From positions 1-13,323 of the forward strand of contig CAYWBI010000108.1 of the NCBI GenBank assembly GCA_964456445.1: a stretch of 13,323 nt of DNA, in the 5' to 3' direction. Below the pieces are notes generated by a model that worked only from the letters and a program-made list of their open reading frames with translations, had not been told where the DNA came from and searched no databases. The first letter of the stretch is position 1. Each line of letters opens with the position of its first letter. Source of the stretch: CAYWBI01 sp964456445. Its GTDB lineage: Bacteria > Calditrichota > Calditrichia > Calditrichales > J004. This document shows positions 7,526-13,323 of this stretch, one piece after another. A program made the translations under genes and the position numbers.

Positions 7526-8488
7526 ATGATAATAGTGACCGGAGCGGCCGGGTTTATCGGTAGTTGTATGGTTTCGCGTTTAAACCGCGAAGGACGAAAT
7601 GATATCATTGTGGTGGACGTCCTGCGTGAAAACGATAAATGGACAAACCTGCGTCATCTCGATTTTTATGAGTATCTGGATCGGTCCATGTTGTTTGATT
7701 ACTTTGATGGAGCGGACAATATCGAGGCTATAATACACCTCGGGGCGTGCAGTGCCACCACCGAACGCAATGCCGCTTATCTGATGGAAAACAATTATCG
7801 GTACACCCTGCGTCTCGCGCAATACGCTTTGGAGAACAAAGCACGTTTTATCTATGCCAGCTCCGCCGCCACCTATGGTGGCGGGGAAAACGGATACGCT
7901 GACGACGAAGCGCTCATCCATCAGTTACGCCCGTTGAACATGTACGGCTATTCCAAGCAGCTGTTCGATCTCAGAGCGCGACGAGAAGGCTGGTTTGACA
8001 AGATTTGCGGACTAAAGTTCTTCAATGTTTATGGCCCAAATGAATATCAAAAAGGTGACATGGCCTCGGTTATTTTCAAAGCCTTTAATCAGATAAATGA
8101 AACCGGGCGCGTAAAGCTGTTCCGGTCCCACCGGCCCGATTATGCCGATGGAGGCCAGTTACGCGATTTTGTTTATGTAAAAGACACACTGGATGTTATT
8201 TGGTTTTTAATGAACAATCCCGCTGTAAACGGTTTATATAACGTTGGTAGCGGAATGGCACGCTCCTTTAAGGATTTAGTCTCGGCAACCTTTGCCGCGC
8301 TAAATCTTCCAACACAAATCGACTATATTGATATGCCGGAAACCCTGCGTGAAAAATACCAATATTTCACCCAGGCGCGGATGGATAAAATTCATGAAGC
8401 CGGGTTTAGCAAACCTTCCACCTCTTTGGAAGATGGCGTAAAGGATTACGTTCAAAATTATCTTGCAAAAGATTTTTTAAGATATTAA
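7526..8488 (+). CDS. hldD: ADP-L-glycero-D-manno-heptose 6-epimerase
   Basis: The protein, 320 residues, is an extended short-chain dehydrogenase/reductase that inverts C6 of ADP-D-glycero-D-manno-heptose to give the L-glycero form used in the inner core of lipopolysaccharide; it acts in the cytosol with tightly bound NADP. Evidence is the Rossmann glycine motif GAAGFIG (6-12), the family-typical RENDKWTNL segment (34-42), HLGACSATTE (71-80), ASSAATYGGG (111-120), catalytic YGYSK (Tyr140, Lys144), FFNVYGPNEYQKGDMASV and LRDFVYVKD. Length and motifs match RfaD/HldD closely, and no key residue is missing. Only a modest GGAT site precedes ATG 7526. No other heptose gene is adjacent, so the pathway is scattered in this genome. 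It implies a Gram-negative outer membrane with heptose-containing LPS. Confidence 0.96.
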   Translation: MIIVTGAAGFIGSCMVSRLNREGRNDIIVVDVLRENDKWTNLRHLDFYEYLDRSMLFDYFDGADNIEAIIHLGACSATTERNAAYLMENNYRYTLRLAQYALENKARFIYASSAATYGGGENGYADDEALIHQLRPLNMYGYSKQLFDLRARREGWFDKICGLKFFNVYGPNEYQKGDMASVIFKAFNQINETGRVKLFRSHRPDYADGGQLRDFVYVKDTLDVIWFLMNNPAVNGLYNVGSGMARSFKDLVSATFAALNLPTQIDYIDMPETLREKYQYFTQARMDKIHEAGFSKPSTSLEDGVKDYVQNYLAKDFLRY

Positions 8489-8617
8489 TCCCATGCCATA
8501 AAAATCGGCTGTACCGGATTCCGTTTATAATAGACATGTAATTATTTGATTCTTACTAATTTGCGTAAAAAAACGCTGTGATATTAATTATCCTGGCGAT
8601 ATAGCGGTTATGGGAAA

Positions 8618-8640
8618 ACCGGGAGCAGGGCGCTCCCGGT
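8618..8640 (-). terminator. GC-rich terminator hairpin between convergent hldD and ferredoxin genes
   Basis: ACCGGGAGC (8618-8626) and GCTCCCGGT (8632-8640) form a perfect 9-bp stem with a 5-base loop. Read on the minus strand it lies 8 bases after the ferredoxin stop and is followed by TTTTCCC, so it suits the ferredoxin transcript. On the plus strand the stem is followed by A residues, so it would not be a classical terminator for hldD, although the structure could protect that 3' end. Confidence 0.65.
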
Positions 8641-8648
8641 AAAAAATA

Positions 8649-8936
8649 TTACAGCCCAAAACGGGCATAGTTCTTTTTTATAAAACTTTTTTGATCATCG
8701 GGAACTTCATCTTCCGGATAGATGGCTTCTACCGGGCATTCGGGTTCACAGGCGCCGCAATCGATACATTCTTCCGGATGGATATAGAGCATTTCATTTG
8801 CCGAGCGCATTTTTACCTTACCTTCTTCATCGTCAAAACTATGGCCTTCCGCCGGATAAAAACAATCGACCGGGCACACTTCCACACAAGCGGTATCACA
8901 AACTCCTACACATGGTTCACCTACAATATACGTCAT
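8649..8936 (-). CDS. Dicluster ferredoxin related to 7Fe/8Fe (FdxA-type) ferredoxins
   Basis: This 95-residue soluble electron carrier has two iron-sulfur motifs. The N-terminal part EPCVGVCDTACVEVCPVDC holds Cys9, 13, 17, 21 and 25. The second motif CIDCGACEPECPVEAI holds Cys57, 60, 63 and 67, and the end is the typical EDEVPDDQ...FIKKN tail. By comparison with Azotobacter ferredoxin I, Cys21/57/60/63 should bind a [4Fe-4S] cluster. Cys9/17/67 match the [3Fe-4S] ligands, with Cys13 a possible fourth ligand. Two oddities: the extra cysteine sits one residue later than in that protein (Cys-x3-Cys, not Cys-x2-Cys), and an acidic insertion of about 17 residues separates the motifs (about 29-47). 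The redox partner is unknown. The start is certain: AGGAG lies 8 bases before the ATG. The gene is monocistronic. Confidence 0.93.
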   Translation of the reverse strand: MTYIVGEPCVGVCDTACVEVCPVDCFYPAEGHSFDDEEGKVKMRSANEMLYIHPEECIDCGACEPECPVEAIYPEDEVPDDQKSFIKKNYARFGL

Positions 8937-9034
8937 TATTGAACTCCTTTGTTGTTTAAAAGTTATATCAGATGATCTTCATTTTTCTTTATAGGGAATT
9001 TAGTGTAATTTTTAATTAATTCAAGTAGATTGAT

Positions 9035-9073
9035 AGGAGATTAATGATTACTTTTATAAAATATGCATTTTAG
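9035..9073 (+). other. Possible 9-codon leader mini-ORF with its own ribosome site
   Basis: AGGAG at 9035-9039 is followed by ATG at 9044 and nine codons (MITFIKYAF) ending at TAG 9071-9073. This is the strongest ribosome site before the barrel gene, but it cannot serve that gene directly: the mini-ORF is in a different frame, and the barrel frame has a stop at 9057-9059. It may be a coupling leader or a chance start. Confidence 0.3.
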
Positions 9074-10862
9074 TTTATCCCAGGTGATTTTATTGGAACA
9101 TCGATTTCTGGTTCTTTCATATAAATTTTATAACCGATTACTGATTTTCCTCTTTCTAGGTATGACGTTTATAACGGGTCAACCCCAACCGTCTCCGGAT
9201 TCATTATCCTCCGATCCGCTCTATCATATTGGTGCATGGCACGCCTTGCCCATTGACGATGTCGGAGATATTTTTGATTATTCTCCAAACTATCAATTAT
9301 TTGATTTTTTAGACTATGGACGACCACGTTATAGCGCACCCCTCAATATGCTTCCACAACAACTGGAAGTTTATAGGGATGATTGGCAACAGAATGACCG
9401 TTTGAACGGTATGTATAATTCACGGTTGTTGTCCATAGATATGATCAATACCCTAAAACCGCTTGCCCTATCGCCTTCGGCGATACAATATAAAAACCGC
9501 AATAATGCCCCGAAAGAACCATTCTCCCGCATCCGTTATTGGGAAGGGGACTACGGCTCCTTTGATTTAAGTTTACTGTTGTCGGAAAGGCTAACCCCAA
9601 AAACGGATCTGTATTTAGCCGGGTTTAATCGTGGTTATGACGGATTTTGGTCCAATAGCGCCTATACCGGTGTCAAGTATGATGGACGGCTGGTCTTTTA
9701 TCCGGATGTTAAACATACGCTGATTTTTAGTTATGGCCTAAACCGACAAAAGAGCGGTATGCAAAACATAAGCGCTTACCCGGATTATAGCCGCTCCAAT
9801 TATCGTGATTATTATGGAATTGAATTTAAGGAGCAGTCAGATAGCAGCCATGGTTTTTCTGCCGGTCTGCATTTTACCGGGGTCCGGCGCACAGTACATT
9901 CCAAACCGGATTCTTTTGAACTATTGCATCGCTATGATCAGTGGCGTTTTTATCTGCAAAAAAATATTCAGGGTCAAAGACAAAACTGGAAGCTCCGTTT
10001 TCTGATAAACCAGACGTATGTTTGGGGCACGGCGTATTCATCACCAAAGTCGATCAACCGTTTTTGGCTAAATATACAACAGCATCTTAAATGGTCAAAT
10101 CACATAGACTTAAGGAACATTGTTTCCGTTATCCAGGAAAATAATCATAAAGTTGTGTATCTTCTCGGGTCACAATTGAGGCATCAATCGACAGATGGCA
10201 GGGAGCGGTTACGCGCGGGATTCTCTTTCAGACAGCGGTTGCCGGATATCGCCGAGCGTTATTTTAACGCGTATGGGTTTAAAGGAAATGCAACGATCCG
10301 TCCGGAAGCAATCATCGATCTTTATTCAGCTTATTCAACCCGTCTTGCCCGGGCATTTAAGCTGAATGGCCGCATGGGATATAAACAGGTGAAAGATGAA
10401 ATATTATTGAGTGGCAGTGGTTTTAAAAATGGCGCCACGCGTTCCTGGGGGTATTTGCAGGCGGGTGGTTCCTGGAAAGTATGGAAACTGCATTTGCGTG
10501 GCCTGGGGCATATGCTATTGACAAAAGAAATGATAGCGCCACAGTCCGCTGTTACCTTTGCACTAAGCTATCATGACGTATGGTTAAAAGGTGCCTTGAT
10601 CCTTGACCTCTCTGCCATGGCAAGTTGGAACGGCAGCGCCAATAAAATGTTTTTTAATCCAATAGTAGAACGGTTTTATTGGAATGATCAAAAAAAAGCA
10701 TCATATCGGCAGTATAACTTAAAGGCGGTTGCAACGGTGGATGAGGCACGATTGTATTTTATGGTAGAAAATCCTTTTGCCACGAATTATCATATTATCG
10801 AAGGATATAACGCCTATGTCCGTCGGATACGTTTTGGCATAAATTGGGATTTTTGGAATTAA
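9063..10862 (+). CDS. TonB-dependent-receptor-like outer-membrane beta-barrel protein with divergent plug
   Basis: This protein, up to 599 residues, looks like a small TonB-dependent receptor. A signal peptide has hydrophobic core LLIFLFLGMTFITG (26-39). Residues about 60-135 (DDVGDIFDYSP, YGRPRYSAPLNMLPQQLEVY, LNGMYNSRLLSIDMI) read as a degraded plug domain. The rest alternates aromatic and polar strands with the receptor-like barrel motif FRQRLPDIAERYFNAYGF followed by IRPEA, and it ends in RRIRFGINWDFWN, an aromatic terminal strand as used for outer-membrane insertion. I see no TonB box and no N-terminal CarboxypepD-type domain. Cargo is unknown; a porin-like or degenerate receptor is possible. 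The start is uncertain: ATG 9063 has no ribosome site, whereas TTG 9093 has AGGTG 6 bases ahead and gives a shorter, more usual signal peptide (589 residues). It ends 29 bases before the aminopeptidase gene, so co-transcription is likely. Confidence 0.75.
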   Translation: MHFSLSQVILLEHRFLVLSYKFYNRLLIFLFLGMTFITGQPQPSPDSLSSDPLYHIGAWHALPIDDVGDIFDYSPNYQLFDFLDYGRPRYSAPLNMLPQQLEVYRDDWQQNDRLNGMYNSRLLSIDMINTLKPLALSPSAIQYKNRNNAPKEPFSRIRYWEGDYGSFDLSLLLSERLTPKTDLYLAGFNRGYDGFWSNSAYTGVKYDGRLVFYPDVKHTLIFSYGLNRQKSGMQNISAYPDYSRSNYRDYYGIEFKEQSDSSHGFSAGLHFTGVRRTVHSKPDSFELLHRYDQWRFYLQKNIQGQRQNWKLRFLINQTYVWGTAYSSPKSINRFWLNIQQHLKWSNHIDLRNIVSVIQENNHKVVYLLGSQLRHQSTDGRERLRAGFSFRQRLPDIAERYFNAYGFKGNATIRPEAIIDLYSAYSTRLARAFKLNGRMGYKQVKDEILLSGSGFKNGATRSWGYLQAGGSWKVWKLHLRGLGHMLLTKEMIAPQSAVTFALSYHDVWLKGALILDLSAMASWNGSANKMFFNPIVERFYWNDQKKASYRQYNLKAVATVDEARLYFMVENPFATNYHIIEGYNAYVRRIRFGINWDFWN

Positions 10863-10891
10863 TTTATCTTATTTTAAAACTGGAGGCACAG

Positions 10892-12679
10892 ATGATTGCT
10901 CAACGGGTTGAAAAACTTAAAATGAAAATGGGGAAACTGGGGGTAAAAGCATACCTTATTCCCAGTTCCGATGCACATCAAAGTGAGTATGTCCCGGCAT
11001 TATGGCAACGTAGGCCATGGATAAGCGGATTTACCGGTTCGGCAGGGGATGTGGTTATTTCCACCGGAGCCTGCGGTTTGTGGACCGATGGGCGATACTT
11101 TGTTCAGGCGGAACAACAGCTTAAGGGGAGTGGGATTGATTTGTTCAGAATGGGGAACAGCGGTGTTCCTTCCATCGAAGAATTTTTAAGTACTGAATTG
11201 AATAGCGGTGACGCGGTTGGAATCGATCCCAAAACAGTTAGTCATACCCGTGCCGTTCATCTGGTAAAAGACCTACGGCAAAGTGGCATAAATATCAAAT
11301 TTATGGATGACAATCTGATCGATGATCTTTGGGAAGACCAACCAGGTTTCCCGGACGAAGCGATTTTCGTTCATCCGTTGAAATATGCCGGTGAAAGTGT
11401 TGAAAGTAAATTGAAACGTCTGCGCACTGAAATGTCCCAAAAGGGGGTACATGCACATGTGCTGTCCATGCTGGATGCCATTGCCTGGTTTTTCAACATT
11501 CGCAGCAACGATGTTGATTATAATCCGGTGGCCATTGCCTATGCGATAATCACCGCAGATGCCGCGCAACTTTTTGTAAAGAAAAGCAAGGTCGGCAGCG
11601 ATGTGTTAGAGCATCTTGAAGGCCTTGCAGTTATAAAGGAATATGATGAGTTTGGCATGTCGTTGGATGCGCTTGCCGCCGAAGGTAAACGGGTTTGGCT
11701 CGATATGGCGGCAACAAATCATTGGATTGTAGGGAAATTTATAAATCAATGCCCGGTGTATGACGCCACCAGTCCGGTCACTAAATTTAAAGCGATAAAG
11801 AATAAGGCTGAATTGGCCGGCTGGCGTGCCTGCCATATCCGTGATGGTGTGGCCATGGTAGATTTCCTGCATTGGCTTGATAATACCGTAGTCCAGGGAG
11901 GCGTTACGGAAATATCTGCTTCAGATAAGTTAGAAGATTTCCGTAAACAGCAAGAAATGTTTATGGGACTGAGTTTTGGTAGCATCTCCAGTTATAAAAT
12001 CCACGGGGCCATCATTCACTATTCTGCCACACAGGAAAGCGATATACCCCTCGAGGCGGAAGGCATTTATCTTATAGATTCCGGTGGGCAATATCTTGAT
12101 GGGACCACAGATATAACCCGCACCATAAAGTTGGGCCCGGTAACCGATGAATCCAGGGTACACTTTACCAAAGTTCTGCAAGGTCATATCAACCTGGCGC
12201 TAACCAGTTTCCCCGAGGGGACAAAAGGGCCCGCGCTGGATACCATTGCCCGAAAACCTTTGTGGGATATCGGTTTGAACTATAATCACGGAACGGGTCA
12301 TGGTGTTGGCGCCTTTTTAGGGGTGCATGAAGGACCGCAATCTATCAATCCAACCCGTGCGTTCACCGTGGCATTGGAAAAAGGCATGATCTGTTCCAAT
12401 GAACCCGGTTACTATAAGGATGGCGCCTATGGCATCCGAATAGAGAACCTGATTACCGTGGTTGATGATGATGAAAAAACGACGGATGAATTCAAATTTT
12501 TAAAATTTGAAACGGCCACGGTTTGTCCCATCGATACGCGTTTGGTAGATAGGGATATCCTGGATGCGGATCAGGTAGAGTGGTTAAACCGGTATCATGC
12601 TTTTGTATGGGAAAAACTTTCACCGCTTGTGGATGGGGATGTAAAAACCTGGCTAAAGAATGCGGTCAAACCTATATAA
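10892..12679 (+). CDS. Xaa-Pro aminopeptidase (aminopeptidase P, M24B, long three-domain type)
   Basis: The enzyme removes N-terminal residues that precede proline, and is presumably cytosolic because no signal peptide is seen. The 595 residues match the long eukaryote-like form: an N-terminal creatinase-like domain (SSDAHQSEY, FTGSAGDVV, LWTDGRYFVQAEQQL), a second creatinase-like domain, the pita-bread catalytic domain and a C-terminal M24 extension (about 535-595). All five di-metal ligands are present: Asp396 and Asp407 (DSGGQYLDGTTD), His470 (GTGHGVG), Glu504 (NEPGYY) and Glu518 (RIEN). The catalytic-pocket histidines His376 (GAIIHY) and His479 (VHEGP) are also present. The ATG at 10892 is chosen because GGAGG lies just upstream; an in-frame ATG at 10844 would overlap the barrel gene and add 16 unmatched residues. 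It is probably translated from the same mRNA as the barrel gene, although no functional link is evident. Confidence 0.95.
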   Translation: MIAQRVEKLKMKMGKLGVKAYLIPSSDAHQSEYVPALWQRRPWISGFTGSAGDVVISTGACGLWTDGRYFVQAEQQLKGSGIDLFRMGNSGVPSIEEFLSTELNSGDAVGIDPKTVSHTRAVHLVKDLRQSGINIKFMDDNLIDDLWEDQPGFPDEAIFVHPLKYAGESVESKLKRLRTEMSQKGVHAHVLSMLDAIAWFFNIRSNDVDYNPVAIAYAIITADAAQLFVKKSKVGSDVLEHLEGLAVIKEYDEFGMSLDALAAEGKRVWLDMAATNHWIVGKFINQCPVYDATSPVTKFKAIKNKAELAGWRACHIRDGVAMVDFLHWLDNTVVQGGVTEISASDKLEDFRKQQEMFMGLSFGSISSYKIHGAIIHYSATQESDIPLEAEGIYLIDSGGQYLDGTTDITRTIKLGPVTDESRVHFTKVLQGHINLALTSFPEGTKGPALDTIARKPLWDIGLNYNHGTGHGVGAFLGVHEGPQSINPTRAFTVALEKGMICSNEPGYYKDGAYGIRIENLITVVDDDEKTTDEFKFLKFETATVCPIDTRLVDRDILDADQVEWLNRYHAFVWEKLSPLVDGDVKTWLKNAVKPI

Positions 12680-12710
12680 ATGTTCTGGCTATCCAGAATT
12701 AAAGATTATA

Positions 12711-12741
12711 AAAAAAGCCGGCCCGTAAGGGCCGGCTTTTT
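12711..12741. terminator. Strong bidirectional intrinsic terminator
   Basis: GCCGGCCC (12717-12724) and GGGCCGGC (12729-12736) form a perfect 8-bp GC stem with GTAA loop, flanked by AAAAAA on the left and TTTTT on the right. It therefore works in both directions. It lies 31 bases after the aminopeptidase stop and 23 bases after the thioredoxin stop (read on the minus strand), and serves both convergent genes. Confidence 0.92.
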
Positions 12742-12764
12742 GTTTATCTAACCAGGGGAGATAG

Positions 12765-13133
12765 TTAGTTTACAACTTTTGTGACGCCTAAAACTTCACC
12801 CATGGCTTGTTCGATGGATTGCTTTGGTAAAGCGCCCACGGCCATTTGTGGCTTGTCGTTCATCGGAACAAAAAGCATGGATGGAATACTTTGGATACCA
12901 AATGCGGCGGCGAGTTCACGCTCTTGTTCGGTATTCACTTTATATATATTTAATTTACCCGCATATTCTTCGGAAAGTTCTTCCAAAACCGGGGCCACCA
13001 TTTTGCAGGGGCCACACCAGTCAGCATAAAAATCGATGATGCAAGGAACATCTCCTTCAAATTTCCAGTCCTGGTTTTGCTCAAAATTAAAAACCTTTTG
13101 TAAAAAGGCGTCTTTTGTTAGGTGCTCTGTCAT
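12765..13133 (-). CDS. trxA: Thioredoxin
   Basis: This 122-residue cytosolic thiol-disulfide reductase has the canonical active site WCGPCK (Trp39 to Lys44, with redox Cys40 and Cys43), the buried acid in IIDFYADW, and the cis-proline Pro84 in QSIPSM. Before the fold is a short extension (LQKVFNFEQNQDWKFEGDVP, about 11-30) characteristic of Bacteroidota-type thioredoxins. It reduces disulfides in ribonucleotide reductase, peroxiredoxins and other proteins; thioredoxin reductase is not in the window. The ATG at 13133 is chosen because GGAGG stands 6 bases upstream. A TTG at 13151 in the same frame would place that ribosome site inside the gene. It is convergent with the aminopeptidase gene and shares its terminator. 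Confidence 0.96.
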   Translation of the reverse strand: MTEHLTKDAFLQKVFNFEQNQDWKFEGDVPCIIDFYADWCGPCKMVAPVLEELSEEYAGKLNIYKVNTEQERELAAAFGIQSIPSMLFVPMNDKPQMAVGALPKQSIEQAMGEVLGVTKVVN

Positions 13134-13198
13134 TGGTTCCTCCGGTTGCAATAATAAATTTTATGATTTTGTTTTTAACTTTCTTATTCAGATGTAAT

Positions 13199-13217
13199 CT
13201 GTAAATAAAGGTTACAG
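13199..13217. repeat. Inverted repeat upstream of the thioredoxin gene
   Basis: CTGTAA (13199-13204) is mirrored by TTACAG (13212-13217) across 7 bases, 66-84 bases before the thioredoxin start. A further TGTAA lies at 13194-13198. It may be an operator for the thioredoxin gene, but 6-base arms in an AT-rich spacer are weak evidence. Confidence 0.25.
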
Positions 13218-13295
13218 AGGGCAGGAAATAATTTATGAATGTTCTCTACTATCCGGTTTAATTTTGGGAGATAACTCCGGTGACTTCATGAATAA

Positions 13296-13315
13296 CCCCG
13301 GGATTTATCCCGGGG
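13296..13315. terminator. GC-rich hairpin at right edge, possible terminator of an off-window gene
   Basis: CCCCGGGA (13296-13303) pairs perfectly with TCCCGGGG (13308-13315) around a TTTA loop. On the minus strand it is followed only by TTATTC, a poor U-tract, and on the plus strand by ACAAAC. The likeliest role is the 3' end of a minus-strand gene lying to the right of the window. Bases 13134-13295 otherwise hold only the thioredoxin upstream region. Confidence 0.4.
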
Positions 13316-13323
13316 ACAAACGG

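Noticed and set aside
6360..8488. Operon linking the deoxyhypusine-synthase homologue with hldD as one pathway.
   Set aside because: A hairpin with a seven-T tract lies between them and their known reactions are unrelated.
10844..10891. Upstream in-frame ATG for aminopeptidase P.
   Set aside because: It overlaps the barrel gene, has no ribosome site and adds residues not found in the family; ATG 10892 with GGAGG is preferred.
13134..13151. Six-codon N-terminal extension of thioredoxin from a TTG at 13149-13151.
   Set aside because: The GGAGG ribosome site for ATG 13133 lies inside that extension.
1..13323. Defence system, mobile element, tRNA or rRNA gene.
   Set aside because: No transposase, integrase, effector domain, spacer-repeat array or tRNA-like cloverleaf was recognised; the genes are envelope, repair, signalling and redox functions. 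A lone glycosylase beside a sensor is not evidence of a defence island.

Overview
This 13.3 kb window is bacterial chromosomal DNA of moderate, slightly AT-rich composition. It most likely comes from the FCB superphylum (Bacteroidota, Calditrichota, Ignavibacteriota or relatives). The evidence is a hybrid histidine kinase with a periplasmic two-component-regulator propeller, a TonB-receptor-like outer-membrane barrel, a heptose epimerase of lipopolysaccharide synthesis (so a Gram-negative envelope), a thioredoxin with a Bacteroidota-like N-terminal extension, and a promoter upstream of the 6360 gene that fits the Bacteroidota consensus. The phylum is inferred; no rRNA or other marker gene is present.

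Layout. A NIT-domain membrane sensor on the minus strand starts at 951 and runs off the left edge. A 632-base divergent spacer rich in AT palindromes separates it from a divergent family-1-like uracil-DNA glycosylase (1584-2303). Next on the plus strand are a 1251-residue hybrid sensor kinase with 14 propeller blades (2441-6196), a bacterial deoxyhypusine-synthase homologue (6360-7400) with its own apparent promoter and intrinsic terminator, and hldD (7526-8488). A ferredoxin (8649-8936, minus) converges on hldD with a hairpin between them. Divergent from the ferredoxin is a likely two-gene plus-strand unit: a TonB-receptor-like barrel (9063-10862) and a long aminopeptidase P (10892-12679). 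This unit converges on a minus-strand thioredoxin (12765-13133), and both share a strong bidirectional terminator at about 12711-12741. A GC-rich hairpin near the right edge may end a minus-strand gene outside the window.

Function. Most genes are housekeeping or envelope functions placed side by side: DNA repair, LPS heptose synthesis, electron transfer, peptide trimming and thiol redox. Two membrane signalling proteins lack visible partners here. I see no mobile elements, tRNA or rRNA genes, CRISPR array or recognisable defence system. I do not find a convincing undescribed multi-gene system. The points most worth checking are the deoxyhypusine-synthase homologue, the motif-altered uracil-DNA glycosylase, the ferredoxin with a shifted cysteine and an insertion, and the leader mini-ORF with an alternative TTG start before the barrel gene.
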